A stretch of DNA of 5,714 bases. It comes from Porphyrobacter sp. Its GTDB lineage: Bacteria > Pseudomonadota > Alphaproteobacteria > Sphingomonadales > Sphingomonadaceae. The position numbers and the translations under genes are program-made. Below, piece by piece: positions 1 through 5,314 of this stretch (positions are counted from its first letter, which is position 1; each line of letters begins with the position of its first letter). Location: positions 1 through 5,714 of the forward strand of contig JACIYY010000370.1 in the NCBI GenBank assembly GCA_014359685.1, in the 5' to 3' direction. Under the pieces are notes generated by a model. That model was not told the DNA's origin. It searched no databases and worked only from the letters and a program-made list of their open reading frames with translations.

Positions 1-25
1 CGCTCAACCAAAACTCACCAGCCAT
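1..25 (-). CDS. Transposase, N-terminal fragment (IS5-like), cut by the window edge
   Basis: Eight codons are visible, reading MAGEFWLS. The ATG at 25-23 is preceded by a purine-rich ribosome binding site (GGAGAGCGAGG, minus strand, about 26-36), which supports this start. The opening residues resemble those of IS5-superfamily DDE transposases, which often start with a short polar segment followed by F/Y-W/D-L-S/T and a helix. No catalytic residues lie in the window, so the family call rests on this start plus the adjacent element end. Gene integrity cannot be judged. Confidence 0.6.
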
Positions 26-38
26 CCTCGCTCTCCTT

Positions 39-154
39 TAGAGAGCTTGAATCACATCCACAGCAGCTTGGGAATCCACTTTATGGGTCCAGACCCTAGA
101 GAGCTTGAATCACATCCACAGCAGCTTGGGAATCCACTTTATGGGTCCAGACCC
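39..154. repeat. Perfect tandem duplication of a 58-bp insertion-sequence end
   Basis: Positions 39-96 and 97-154 are identical over 58 bp, and a residual TAG continues at 155-157 before the sequences diverge. The unit starts TAGAGAGCTTGAATC and ends GGGTCCAGACCC on the plus strand. The TAG present inside the element, at the junction and just outside it gives a 3-bp microhomology, as expected for slippage or an end-joining duplication. The unit is non-coding and lies between the transposase start and the flanking chromosome. Confidence 0.95.
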
Positions 155-216
155 TAGGCTGACGCTGCCAGCGGCGGCGATCTCGCTGCCCGCAAACCCG
201 GCACCGCTGGCCACGC
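155..216. other. Short spacer between oxidase operon and insertion sequence, with a weak stem-loop
   Basis: No gene is supported in these 62 bp. An 8-bp inverted repeat, GCCAGCGG at 167-174 and CCGCTGGC at 204-211, could form a stem with a 29-nt loop just after the stop codon of the last operon gene. No T-tract follows it in the minus direction, so a rho-independent terminator is not established. With such GC-rich sequence the match could be chance. If transcription is not stopped here it would read on into the insertion sequence, which points the same way. Confidence 0.3.
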
Positions 217-501
217 TCAGCCGATGATCGCCGGCAGCACTCCGTAGCCGACCCCCGCAGTGGCGATGGCGATGCCCAGCCCGGGCATGGTGGTGATCGC
301 CGGCCGGCCCGCCCGCCACCACAGCCACCCCAGCGCGGCGGCCGCCAGCGCAGTCACCGCCATTGCGATCCAGCGGGCTGCCGGGTCGCCGGGCAGCGCG
401 ACGCTGGTGCCCCACAGCAGGACGAAATGCACGCTCCACACCGCCAGGGCGGAGAATGGGTGAAACCAGTCGGCCCGGTTGCTGAAGCCGCCTTGCTCCA
501 T
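217..501 (-). CDS. Small three-helix membrane protein of the oxidase operon, function unknown
   Basis: A 94-residue protein starting MEQGGFSNRADWFHP. Hydrophobic stretches at about residues 15-36, 42-63 and 71-92 predict three membrane helices. The first carries the pattern AVWSVHFVLLWG, with a histidine inside the membrane. I recall similar small proteins, usually labelled hypothetical or transmembrane protein, next to this type of fused oxidase, but I know of no assigned function. The ATG at 501-499 follows the stop of the subunit I-III gene by 5 nt, with only a weak GGCGGCGGG ribosome site, so translation is probably coupled. Possible roles are an accessory (subunit IV-like) or assembly component of the oxidase; the sequence does not decide between them. 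Upstream extension of this frame runs antisense-free but out of frame through the oxidase gene and is not real. Confidence 0.75.
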   Translation of the reverse strand: MEQGGFSNRADWFHPFSALAVWSVHFVLLWGTSVALPGDPAARWIAMAVTALAAAALGWLWWRAGRPAITTMPGLGIAIATAGVGYGVLPAIIG

Positions 502-506
502 CGCCG

Positions 507-3098
507 CTACCCGCCGCCCGGCAGCAGCCGCACCACCAGCGTGGTGGCAAGGCCTTGCACCGTGCAATAGGAGATGAACCGGCCGACCACATCCATCGTC
601 ACATTGGCCGGCGCGGTCAGCAGCCCGCGCCCGCTGCGGTAGCCGAGATAGAGGGCCATCACCGCCGCGACGCCGACGCAAAAGCTCTGGAACGCCAGCA
701 GCATGAACACGGTCGCGCCCTGGCCAGTGGCGGCGGGGTCGAGCCCGGCGGCCTGCCACCCGCTCCAGTCCCGGTACAGTGCGCCCGCCAGCACGGCCAC
801 GCCGGCGGCGGCAGTCAGCCATGGTCCCTGGCCCGGGTATTCCCCCTCCGGGGTGCGGGCGAGCAGGCGGCGCGCGCCCCAGCCGGCGAGCAGCGCCAGC
901 GCCAGCAGCGCCGTGATCGCGCCGGTCTGCCACAGCGGCGGCGCGGCGATCCACACCTCGGGATGGATGCCGTAGAGGTAGAGATAGGCGAACACGCCCA
1001 TCAGCGCGATCATGCCCATCACCACCATCAGCACGTTGAGCGCCCACCAGCCGTGGCTGGAAGGCCCGGTGATGGCGATCGGCACGGTGATGCCGGCGCC
1101 GATATCGGCGTGGGTCTGCCGGATCGGTCGGTCCGTCTCCCACAGCCAGCGCAGCACGCACGCGACCGCCAGCACCCCGCTGGTCGCCGAGAAGGCGTAG
1201 GCCTGCACCGTCAGCGCCAGGAAGAACCCGGCCGTGAACACCGCCGCCCCGAGCGGATAGGGGGAGGGGCCGGGCATCAGCTGGAGATATTGCGGCTCGG
1301 CATTGACCGGGCTGGTGATGATCGTCTCGCGCAGCCCGGTCGCGCTGTTGGGGAGCAAATAGCGCCCTTCGGCCACATCCCTGCCGATGGCGGGGTCGTC
1401 CCACAGCGGGTCCCGGCTTTTCACCACCGGGATCGAGCGGGCCGAATACAATCCCGTCGGCAGCCATTCCAGCGTGCCGCCGCCATAGACATTGCCGGCA
1501 CTATCGTCGGCGGTGAAGCGGAAGTTGCGCGCCAGGTCGATCAGGAACAGCAGCACGCCGGCGGCAAGCACCATCGCGCCGATCGTGGAGACAAGGTTCA
1601 GCGTCTCGATTCCGCGCCCCGGCAGGTAGGTATAGACCCTGCGGGGCATCCCCATCATGCCGGTCAGGTGCATCGGCAGGAAGGTGATGTGCAAGCCGGC
1701 GAACATCAGGCCGAACACCCACTTGCCCAGCCGCTCGCTCAGCGCGCGGGCGCTGGTCATGCCGATCCAGTAGTAGAAGGCGGCGAACATCGGGAACACC
1801 ATCCCGCCCAGCAGCACGTAATGCAGGTGCGCGACGATGAAATAGGTATCGTGGACCTGCCAGTCGAACGGCACCATCGCCACCATCACCCCGGTCAGCC
1901 CGCCCATGGTGAAGATCACGATGCTGCCGACGATGAACAGCGCCGGGGTGGTCCAGCGGATCCTGCCGCTGGCCAGCGTGGCGATCCAGCAGAACACCTG
2001 AATGCCCGCCGGCAGGCTGACCGCCATGCTCGCGGCGGAGAAATATCCCGTCGAGACCCTCGGCATCCCGGTGGCGAACATATGGTGGGCCCATACGCCG
2101 AAGCTGATGAAGCCGGTCGCCACCAGCGCCAGCACGTTGAGCCGGTATCCGACCAGCGGGGTGCGCGCGACGGCGGCGACCATCATGCTCATCAGCCCGG
2201 CCGCCGGCAGGAAGATGATATAGACCTCCGGATGGCCGAAGAACCAGAACAGGTGCTGCCACAGCAGCGGATCGCCGCCGCGCGTGGGATCGAAGAACGG
2301 CCAGTTGAACGCCCGCTCGATCTCCAGCAGCAGGGTGCACAGGATCACGCTGGGGAAGGCGATCACGATCATCACCGCGAACACCAGCATCGCCCAGGCG
2401 AACATCGGCATCCGGTCCAGCGTCATGCCCGGCGCGCGGGTCCGCAGCACGCCGACGATGATCTCGATCGCCCCGGCGATCGCGCTGATCTCGATGAAGC
2501 CGATCCCCAGCAGCCAGAAATCGGTGTTGATCTCCGGACTGTAGGCGATCGAGGTCAGCGGCGGATACATGAACCAGCCGCCATCGGGGGCCAGCCCGAC
2601 GAAGATGCTGGCGAAGAAGCACAGCCCGCCGACGAAATAGGCCCAGAAGGCATAGGCCGACAGGCGCGGGAAGGGCAGGTCGCGCGCCGCCAGCATCTGC
2701 GGCAGCAGCATCACACCCAGCGCCTCCACCATCGGCACCGCGAACAGGAACATCATCACCGTGCCGTGCATGGTGAAGAACTGGTTGTAGGTGTCCTGCG
2801 GCAGGAACTCCAGCAGCGGCGCGGCCAGCTGCACCCGCATCCCCAGCGCCAGGATGCCGGCCAGAAGGAAGAACAGGAACGCCGTGGCGACATAGAAGAA
2901 GCCGACGTAATTGTTGTTGACGACGGTCAGCAGCTCCCAGCCCCTGGGCGCGCACCAGATCCGCTCGAGCTCCTCAAGCTCGCCTTCGGGGCGCGGCTCG
3001 CTGGTGGGGAAACGGCGGTACAGATCGTGGTCGAAGCCGGTTTCGGACCGGCGCGGCGGCGATCCGGTGGCGGTTCCGGCCAGCGGACCGCTGCTCAT
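507..3098 (-). CDS. ctaD: Cytochrome c oxidase, fused subunit I-subunit III (haem a-a3/CuB catalytic subunit)
   Basis: An 863-residue inner-membrane protein that reduces O2 to water. Residues about 55-525 form the twelve-helix subunit I. Visible ligands are H111 and H426 for low-spin haem a, H424 for haem a3, H289, H338 and H339 for CuB, the H289/Y293 pair for the His-Tyr cross-link (FFGHPEVY), E291 at the end of the D-channel, and H416/D417 at the Mg site (VHDTYF). Residues about 614-860 hold seven further hydrophobic helices (near 616-636, 637-654, 684-711, 720-740, 760-778, 793-820, 833-859), matching a divergent subunit III joined by a soluble linker of about 90 residues. The usual subunit III E-x-M-F-F motif is not recognisable. 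Against Rhodobacter numbering, K362 is Q367, and N121, N139 and N207 are V129, S147 and E212, while D132 (D140) and E286 (E291) are kept. The start overlaps the subunit II stop in ATGA. The GAIEIIVG-type motif recalls a fused-oxidase clade known in proteobacteria. Confidence 0.96.
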   Translation of the reverse strand: MSSGPLAGTATGSPPRRSETGFDHDLYRRFPTSEPRPEGELEELERIWCAPRGWELLTVVNNNYVGFFYVATAFLFFLLAGILALGMRVQLAAPLLEFLPQDTYNQFFTMHGTVMMFLFAVPMVEALGVMLLPQMLAARDLPFPRLSAYAFWAYFVGGLCFFASIFVGLAPDGGWFMYPPLTSIAYSPEINTDFWLLGIGFIEISAIAGAIEIIVGVLRTRAPGMTLDRMPMFAWAMLVFAVMIVIAFPSVILCTLLLEIERAFNWPFFDPTRGGDPLLWQHLFWFFGHPEVYIIFLPAAGLMSMMVAAVARTPLVGYRLNVLALVATGFISFGVWAHHMFATGMPRVSTGYFSAASMAVSLPAGIQVFCWIATLASGRIRWTTPALFIVGSIVIFTMGGLTGVMVAMVPFDWQVHDTYFIVAHLHYVLLGGMVFPMFAAFYYWIGMTSARALSERLGKWVFGLMFAGLHITFLPMHLTGMMGMPRRVYTYLPGRGIETLNLVSTIGAMVLAAGVLLFLIDLARNFRFTADDSAGNVYGGGTLEWLPTGLYSARSIPVVKSRDPLWDDPAIGRDVAEGRYLLPNSATGLRETIITSPVNAEPQYLQLMPGPSPYPLGAAVFTAGFFLALTVQAYAFSATSGVLAVACVLRWLWETDRPIRQTHADIGAGITVPIAITGPSSHGWWALNVLMVVMGMIALMGVFAYLYLYGIHPEVWIAAPPLWQTGAITALLALALLAGWGARRLLARTPEGEYPGQGPWLTAAAGVAVLAGALYRDWSGWQAAGLDPAATGQGATVFMLLAFQSFCVGVAAVMALYLGYRSGRGLLTAPANVTMDVVGRFISYCTVQGLATTLVVRLLPGGG

Positions 3099-4093
3099 GT
3101 CTGCTGTTCCAGCCAGGCTGCGATGGCGTCCAGCTGCTCGGCCGACAGCCGGTCATAGCTGGGCATCCGGTTGCCCGGCTTGATCGATTGCGAATCCCCG
3201 ATCCACCCGATCAGCGTGCCGCGATGGTTGGGCAGGATGCCCGCGCCCAGCGTCAGGCGGCTGCCGAGATGGGTCAGGTCCGGGCCGGCGAGGCCGTTGG
3301 CCTGCGTCCCGGCGACCCGGTGGCAGGCGCCGCAGCCGCTATCCATGAACAGTTGCCGCCCCAGCGCCGGATCGCCGGCCACCGCCAGCGGTTCGCCCGA
3401 CGGCCGGGGCCGGCCGATCATCCGCCCGGCCAGCCAGCGGCGATAGGCCTCCGGCTCGTGGGTGACGGCGACGAAGCCCATCAGCGCGTGCGGCCCGCCG
3501 CAATATTCGGCACAGACCCCGCCCCAGCGGCCGGGCCGGTCCGCTTCCAGCCGCAGCAGCGTGGTGCGACCGGGGATCATGTCCTTCTTGCCCGACAGGT
3601 GCGGAACCCAGAAACTGTGGATCACGTCGGCGCTGCGCAGCTCCAGCACCACCGGCTCGCCCACCGGCAGGTGGATCTCGTTGGCATCGCGCGCGATCAC
3701 CGCGCCATCGGGGCCGAGATAATCGACCCGGAACCACCACATCTCGCCGGTCACGCGAATGCGCCGCTCGGTGCCGGTGATCGGGCTCGACAGCGATGCG
3801 GTCAGCATGAGGCCCCACACCAGCAGCGCAGTCAGCACCAGCGCCGGGAAGGCGATGCCGCCGATCCACACCGCGCGCTCGCCTCCCAGCGCGCGGCGCC
3901 AGCGCTCCGGCCCGCGCCACGCGACATAGAGGGCAGCGACGATGATCGCGGTGACCACCAGCCCGATGGCGATCAGCACCCAGGCGAGCGTGGTGACCGG
4001 CGCGGCATAGGGGCCTGCGGGATCGAGCATCGGTGGCGGCCAGCCCCAGATCGCCTCCAGCACGCCGCCGGTTCCGAACAGCTCCTCTGCCAT
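3095..4093 (-). CDS. coxB: Cytochrome c oxidase subunit II with C-terminal cytochrome c domain (caa3-like)
   Basis: A 332-residue protein that takes electrons at the periplasmic face and passes them through CuA to haem a of subunit I. It has an N-terminal two-helix hairpin (about 32-58 and 75-101) with no obvious cleaved signal. A cupredoxin domain follows (about 108-222), with the aromatic electron-entry segment GEMWWFRVDY and complete CuA ligands H159, C194, E196 (backbone), C198, H202 and M205 in the pattern CAEYCGGPHALM. A class I cytochrome c domain (about 238-332) has haem motif CGACH (C254, C257, H258) and likely axial Met310 (NRMPSY). The fusion makes this caa3-like, so a small soluble donor may not be needed. 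The ATG at 4093 overlaps the upstream stop by 1 nt (TGATG), and its own stop overlaps the subunit I start by 4 nt. A longer in-frame start near 4324 would overlap the upstream cytochrome and add an arginine-rich segment unlike the family. Confidence 0.96.
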   Translation of the reverse strand: MAEELFGTGGVLEAIWGWPPPMLDPAGPYAAPVTTLAWVLIAIGLVVTAIIVAALYVAWRGPERWRRALGGERAVWIGGIAFPALVLTALLVWGLMLTASLSSPITGTERRIRVTGEMWWFRVDYLGPDGAVIARDANEIHLPVGEPVVLELRSADVIHSFWVPHLSGKKDMIPGRTTLLRLEADRPGRWGGVCAEYCGGPHALMGFVAVTHEPEAYRRWLAGRMIGRPRPSGEPLAVAGDPALGRQLFMDSGCGACHRVAGTQANGLAGPDLTHLGSRLTLGAGILPNHRGTLIGWIGDSQSIKPGNRMPSYDRLSAEQLDAIAAWLEQQT

Positions 4094-4518
4094 CACCCGT
4101 TCAACCCGTACAGATAGGCGGCGATGGCGCGTGCCTCGTCTTCGCTCACCGGCATCGGCGGCATTGTCGATCCTGGCTTCACCGCCGGCGCGTTGCGGAT
4201 GAAGGCGGCCAGGTTCTGCGCGGTGTTGGGGACAGCGCCAGCGATCAGGCCGATATCGTCGAACCCGGCCAGCGACGGGCCGAGGCGCCCCCGGGGCCAG
4301 TCGAGGCCGGGGATCTCGTGGCACGCTCCGCAGCCGGCGCGCTCGATCGCCGCCAAGCCCCTGGCCGCCTCGGAGGCTTCGGGGTCGTAGCGCGGATCGG
4401 GCGGCTGTTTGCAGCCCGCGAGCAGCGCGGTGGCGGCGATCAGCGCGGCGCAGAGTACCGGTGCGAGCTGACCGTGTGCGCCATCTGCGTGTGCGCCATC
4501 TGGTGGTGATCCCCCCAT
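4093..4518 (-). CDS. Lipoprotein monohaem cytochrome c, first gene of the oxidase operon
   Basis: A 141-residue protein with a hydrophobic segment (about 18-34) ending in the lipobox LLAGC, so Cys36 is the likely lipidated residue and the protein is membrane-anchored on the periplasmic side. The haem site is CGACH (C63, C66, H67), and the sixth ligand is probably M119 in STMPPMPV, followed by a typical C-terminal helix (SEDEARAIAAYLYGL). The spacing fits small class I cytochromes c. It probably donates electrons to the subunit II of the next gene, which it overlaps by 1 nt. ATG at 4518 is the only ATG in frame close to the signal peptide; an upstream one at 4677 would run deep into the divergent gene. 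The N-region is odd: it contains a 5-residue repeat (DGAHA-DGAHG) from a 15-bp tandem repeat and has no Lys or Arg before the hydrophobic core. No strong ribosome site precedes the start. Confidence 0.88.
   Translation of the reverse strand: MGGSPPDGAHADGAHGQLAPVLCAALIAATALLAGCKQPPDPRYDPEASEAARGLAAIERAGCGACHEIPGLDWPRGRLGPSLAGFDDIGLIAGAVPNTAQNLAAFIRNAPAVKPGSTMPPMPVSEDEARAIAAYLYGLNG
4473..4502. repeat. 15-bp perfect tandem repeat inside the lipoprotein cytochrome signal region
   Basis: CGTGTGCGCCATCTG occurs at 4473-4487 and again at 4488-4502. The unit is a multiple of three, so copy-number change keeps the frame and adds or removes five residues (DGAHA/G) just ahead of the signal-peptide core of the minus-strand cytochrome c. 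Each copy also contains an ATG in another minus-strand frame, which leads only to a short peptide that ends within the signal region. Confidence 0.9.
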
Positions 4519-4523
4519 CGTGC

Positions 4524-4555
4524 CGGGAACCGGCCCGACGCCGCGGCGGTTCCCG
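4524..4555. promoter_or_regulatory. 9-bp inverted repeat between divergent cytochrome genes, possible operator or leader hairpin
   Basis: CGGGAACCG at 4524-4532 and CGGTTCCCG at 4547-4555 are perfect inverted copies with a 14-bp spacer. The element lies 5 bp upstream of the minus-strand cytochrome c start (4518) and 6 bp upstream of the plus-strand ATG (4562). It could bind a dimeric regulator of both genes, or form a hairpin in either leader RNA. I see no clear -35/-10 pair in these 43 bp, which are very GC-rich, so promoters probably lie inside the opposing coding regions or use alternative sigma factors. Function is inferred; only the symmetry is observed. Confidence 0.5.
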
Positions 4556-4561
4556 TGTCCG

Positions 4562-5314
4562 ATGGCGCTATCCTCAGCAAGCATCGCGGCGGCAACCGGC
4601 CGCTGCCGGCGCGCTTTGAAGGGGGCAGCGGCTGCTGCGGCGCTGGCGCTCGCGATCGCTCTGCCCGCCGCCTGCACGCTGCCGCAGGAGGAAAGCGCCT
4701 TCGAGCAGACGGGTGAGCTGATCGCGCTGAGCGGCGGCGATGCCGGGGCGCAAGGGGCCTGCGTGATCTGTCATGGGCTGGCGGGGGAGGGCGACGGAGA
4801 GCTGGTGCCGCGCCTCGCCGGGCTCGATCCCGGCTATGCCGTGCGCCAGCTTGAGTTCTTCTCGGGCGGGCAGCGGCGCCATCCGCAGATGGTGTGGATC
4901 GCCGACCGGCTGAGCTGGGACGCGCGGCAGAAGGTGGCCAGCTATTACGCGGCCCTGCCGGTGCCAGCGCTGCAGCCGGCCTGGCCCCCCGACGAAGCGG
5001 CCTGCGCGCCGGCCACAGCGAGGCTTTATCATCTCGGCGATCGCTCGCGCGGGCTTGCGGCCTGCGCCACCTGCCATGGCCTGCAGGGAGAGGGGGTGGG
5101 GCGGGGCAACCCGCCGCTCGCCGACCAGCCCGCCGCCTATCTGGCGCAGCAACTGAACGCCTGGCGCAACGGACAGCGCTATGGCGATGCGCGCGGGGTG
5201 ATGACCCATGTCAGTCGCCTGCTGTCGGATGCGGAGGTGACGGCGCTGGCCGGCTATAGTTCGGTCCTCCGGGGTGCCAGTGCGTATCCGGCACCTCCGG
5301 CAGCATGCCTTTGA
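4562..5314 (+). CDS. Dihaem cytochrome c, c4-like, exported
   Basis: A 250-residue protein with an N-terminal export signal (arginines at 14, 16 and 17, hydrophobic core about 21-36) and two tandem class I cytochrome c domains. Domain one has haem motif CVICHG (C67, C70, H71) and likely axial M110 (HPQM). Domain two has CATCHG (C168, C171, H172) and likely axial M214 (GVMTHV), ending in the helix LSDAEVTALAGYSS. Two domains of about 100 residues with HxxM and VM-type ligands fit the cytochrome c4 family, periplasmic electron carriers to terminal oxidases. Cys38 sits in LPAAC, which is not a good lipobox because Pro is at -3, so either lipidation or ordinary cleavage is possible. The ATG at 4562 places the signal correctly; a GTG at 4520 in frame would add 14 residues and make the inverted repeat coding. 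It is divergent from the oxidase operon and probably functions with it. Its last 104 nt overlap the convergent b561 gene. Confidence 0.88.
   Translation: MALSSASIAAATGRCRRALKGAAAAAALALAIALPAACTLPQEESAFEQTGELIALSGGDAGAQGACVICHGLAGEGDGELVPRLAGLDPGYAVRQLEFFSGGQRRHPQMVWIADRLSWDARQKVASYYAALPVPALQPAWPPDEAACAPATARLYHLGDRSRGLAACATCHGLQGEGVGRGNPPLADQPAAYLAQQLNAWRNGQRYGDARGVMTHVSRLLSDAEVTALAGYSSVLRGASAYPAPPAACL

Larger units (their letters stand above)
1..154 (-). mobile_element. Terminal part of an IS5-family-like insertion sequence
   Basis: Read on the minus strand, the segment begins with a tip of the form GGGTCTGGACCC, itself an imperfect palindrome (GGGTC-TG-GACCC). A short untranslated leader, a purine-rich ribosome binding site and a transposase start follow, and the element runs off the left end. 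A G-rich tip next to TAG/CTAG and a short leader before a transposase beginning MAGEFWLS resemble IS5-superfamily elements common in sphingomonads; that is recognition from memory, not a database hit. Only one end is visible, so the terminal inverted repeat and the target duplication cannot be confirmed. The outer 58 bp occurs twice, so the intact element probably ends at 96 and 97-154 is an extra copy of its end. It lies 62 bp beyond the last gene of the oxidase operon, in the same orientation. Confidence 0.7.

Noticed and set aside
39..154. Two-copy repeat as a CRISPR array or attachment site
   Set aside because: The copies are directly adjacent without spacers, are 58 bp long and match the end of an adjacent transposase-bearing element, so an insertion-sequence end duplication explains them.
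110..592. 160-codon minus-strand frame running from the oxidase 3' end into the insertion-sequence end
   Set aside because: It is a frame-shifted reading of the 94-residue membrane protein gene; its last residues come only from insertion-sequence DNA.
1501..2955. 484-codon minus-strand frame inside the oxidase gene
   Set aside because: It is the +1 shadow of subunit I, Arg/Gly/Ala-rich without membrane helices, whereas the overlapping frame has every oxidase ligand.
555..3158. 867-codon plus-strand open frame opposite the oxidase gene
   Set aside because: Its translation is His/Arg/Gln/Pro-rich low-complexity sequence with no domain, and it mirrors the subunit I-III gene codon by codon. Long antisense frames are expected in GC-rich genes with strong codon bias.
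4445..4484. Short minus-strand peptide starting at the ATG in the 15-bp repeat, preceded by a G-rich stretch
   Set aside because: The frame stops after about 18 residues within the cytochrome signal region and resembles nothing. The G-rich stretch could act as a ribosome site but nothing supports a real leader peptide.
4033..4509. Plus-strand 158-codon frame across the lipoprotein cytochrome c
   Set aside because: Antisense shadow; the minus strand has lipobox, CxxCH and the C-terminal helix.
4574..5209. Minus-strand 211-codon frame opposite the c4-like cytochrome
   Set aside because: It has no recognisable domain, while the plus strand carries an export signal and two complete haem motifs with axial methionines.
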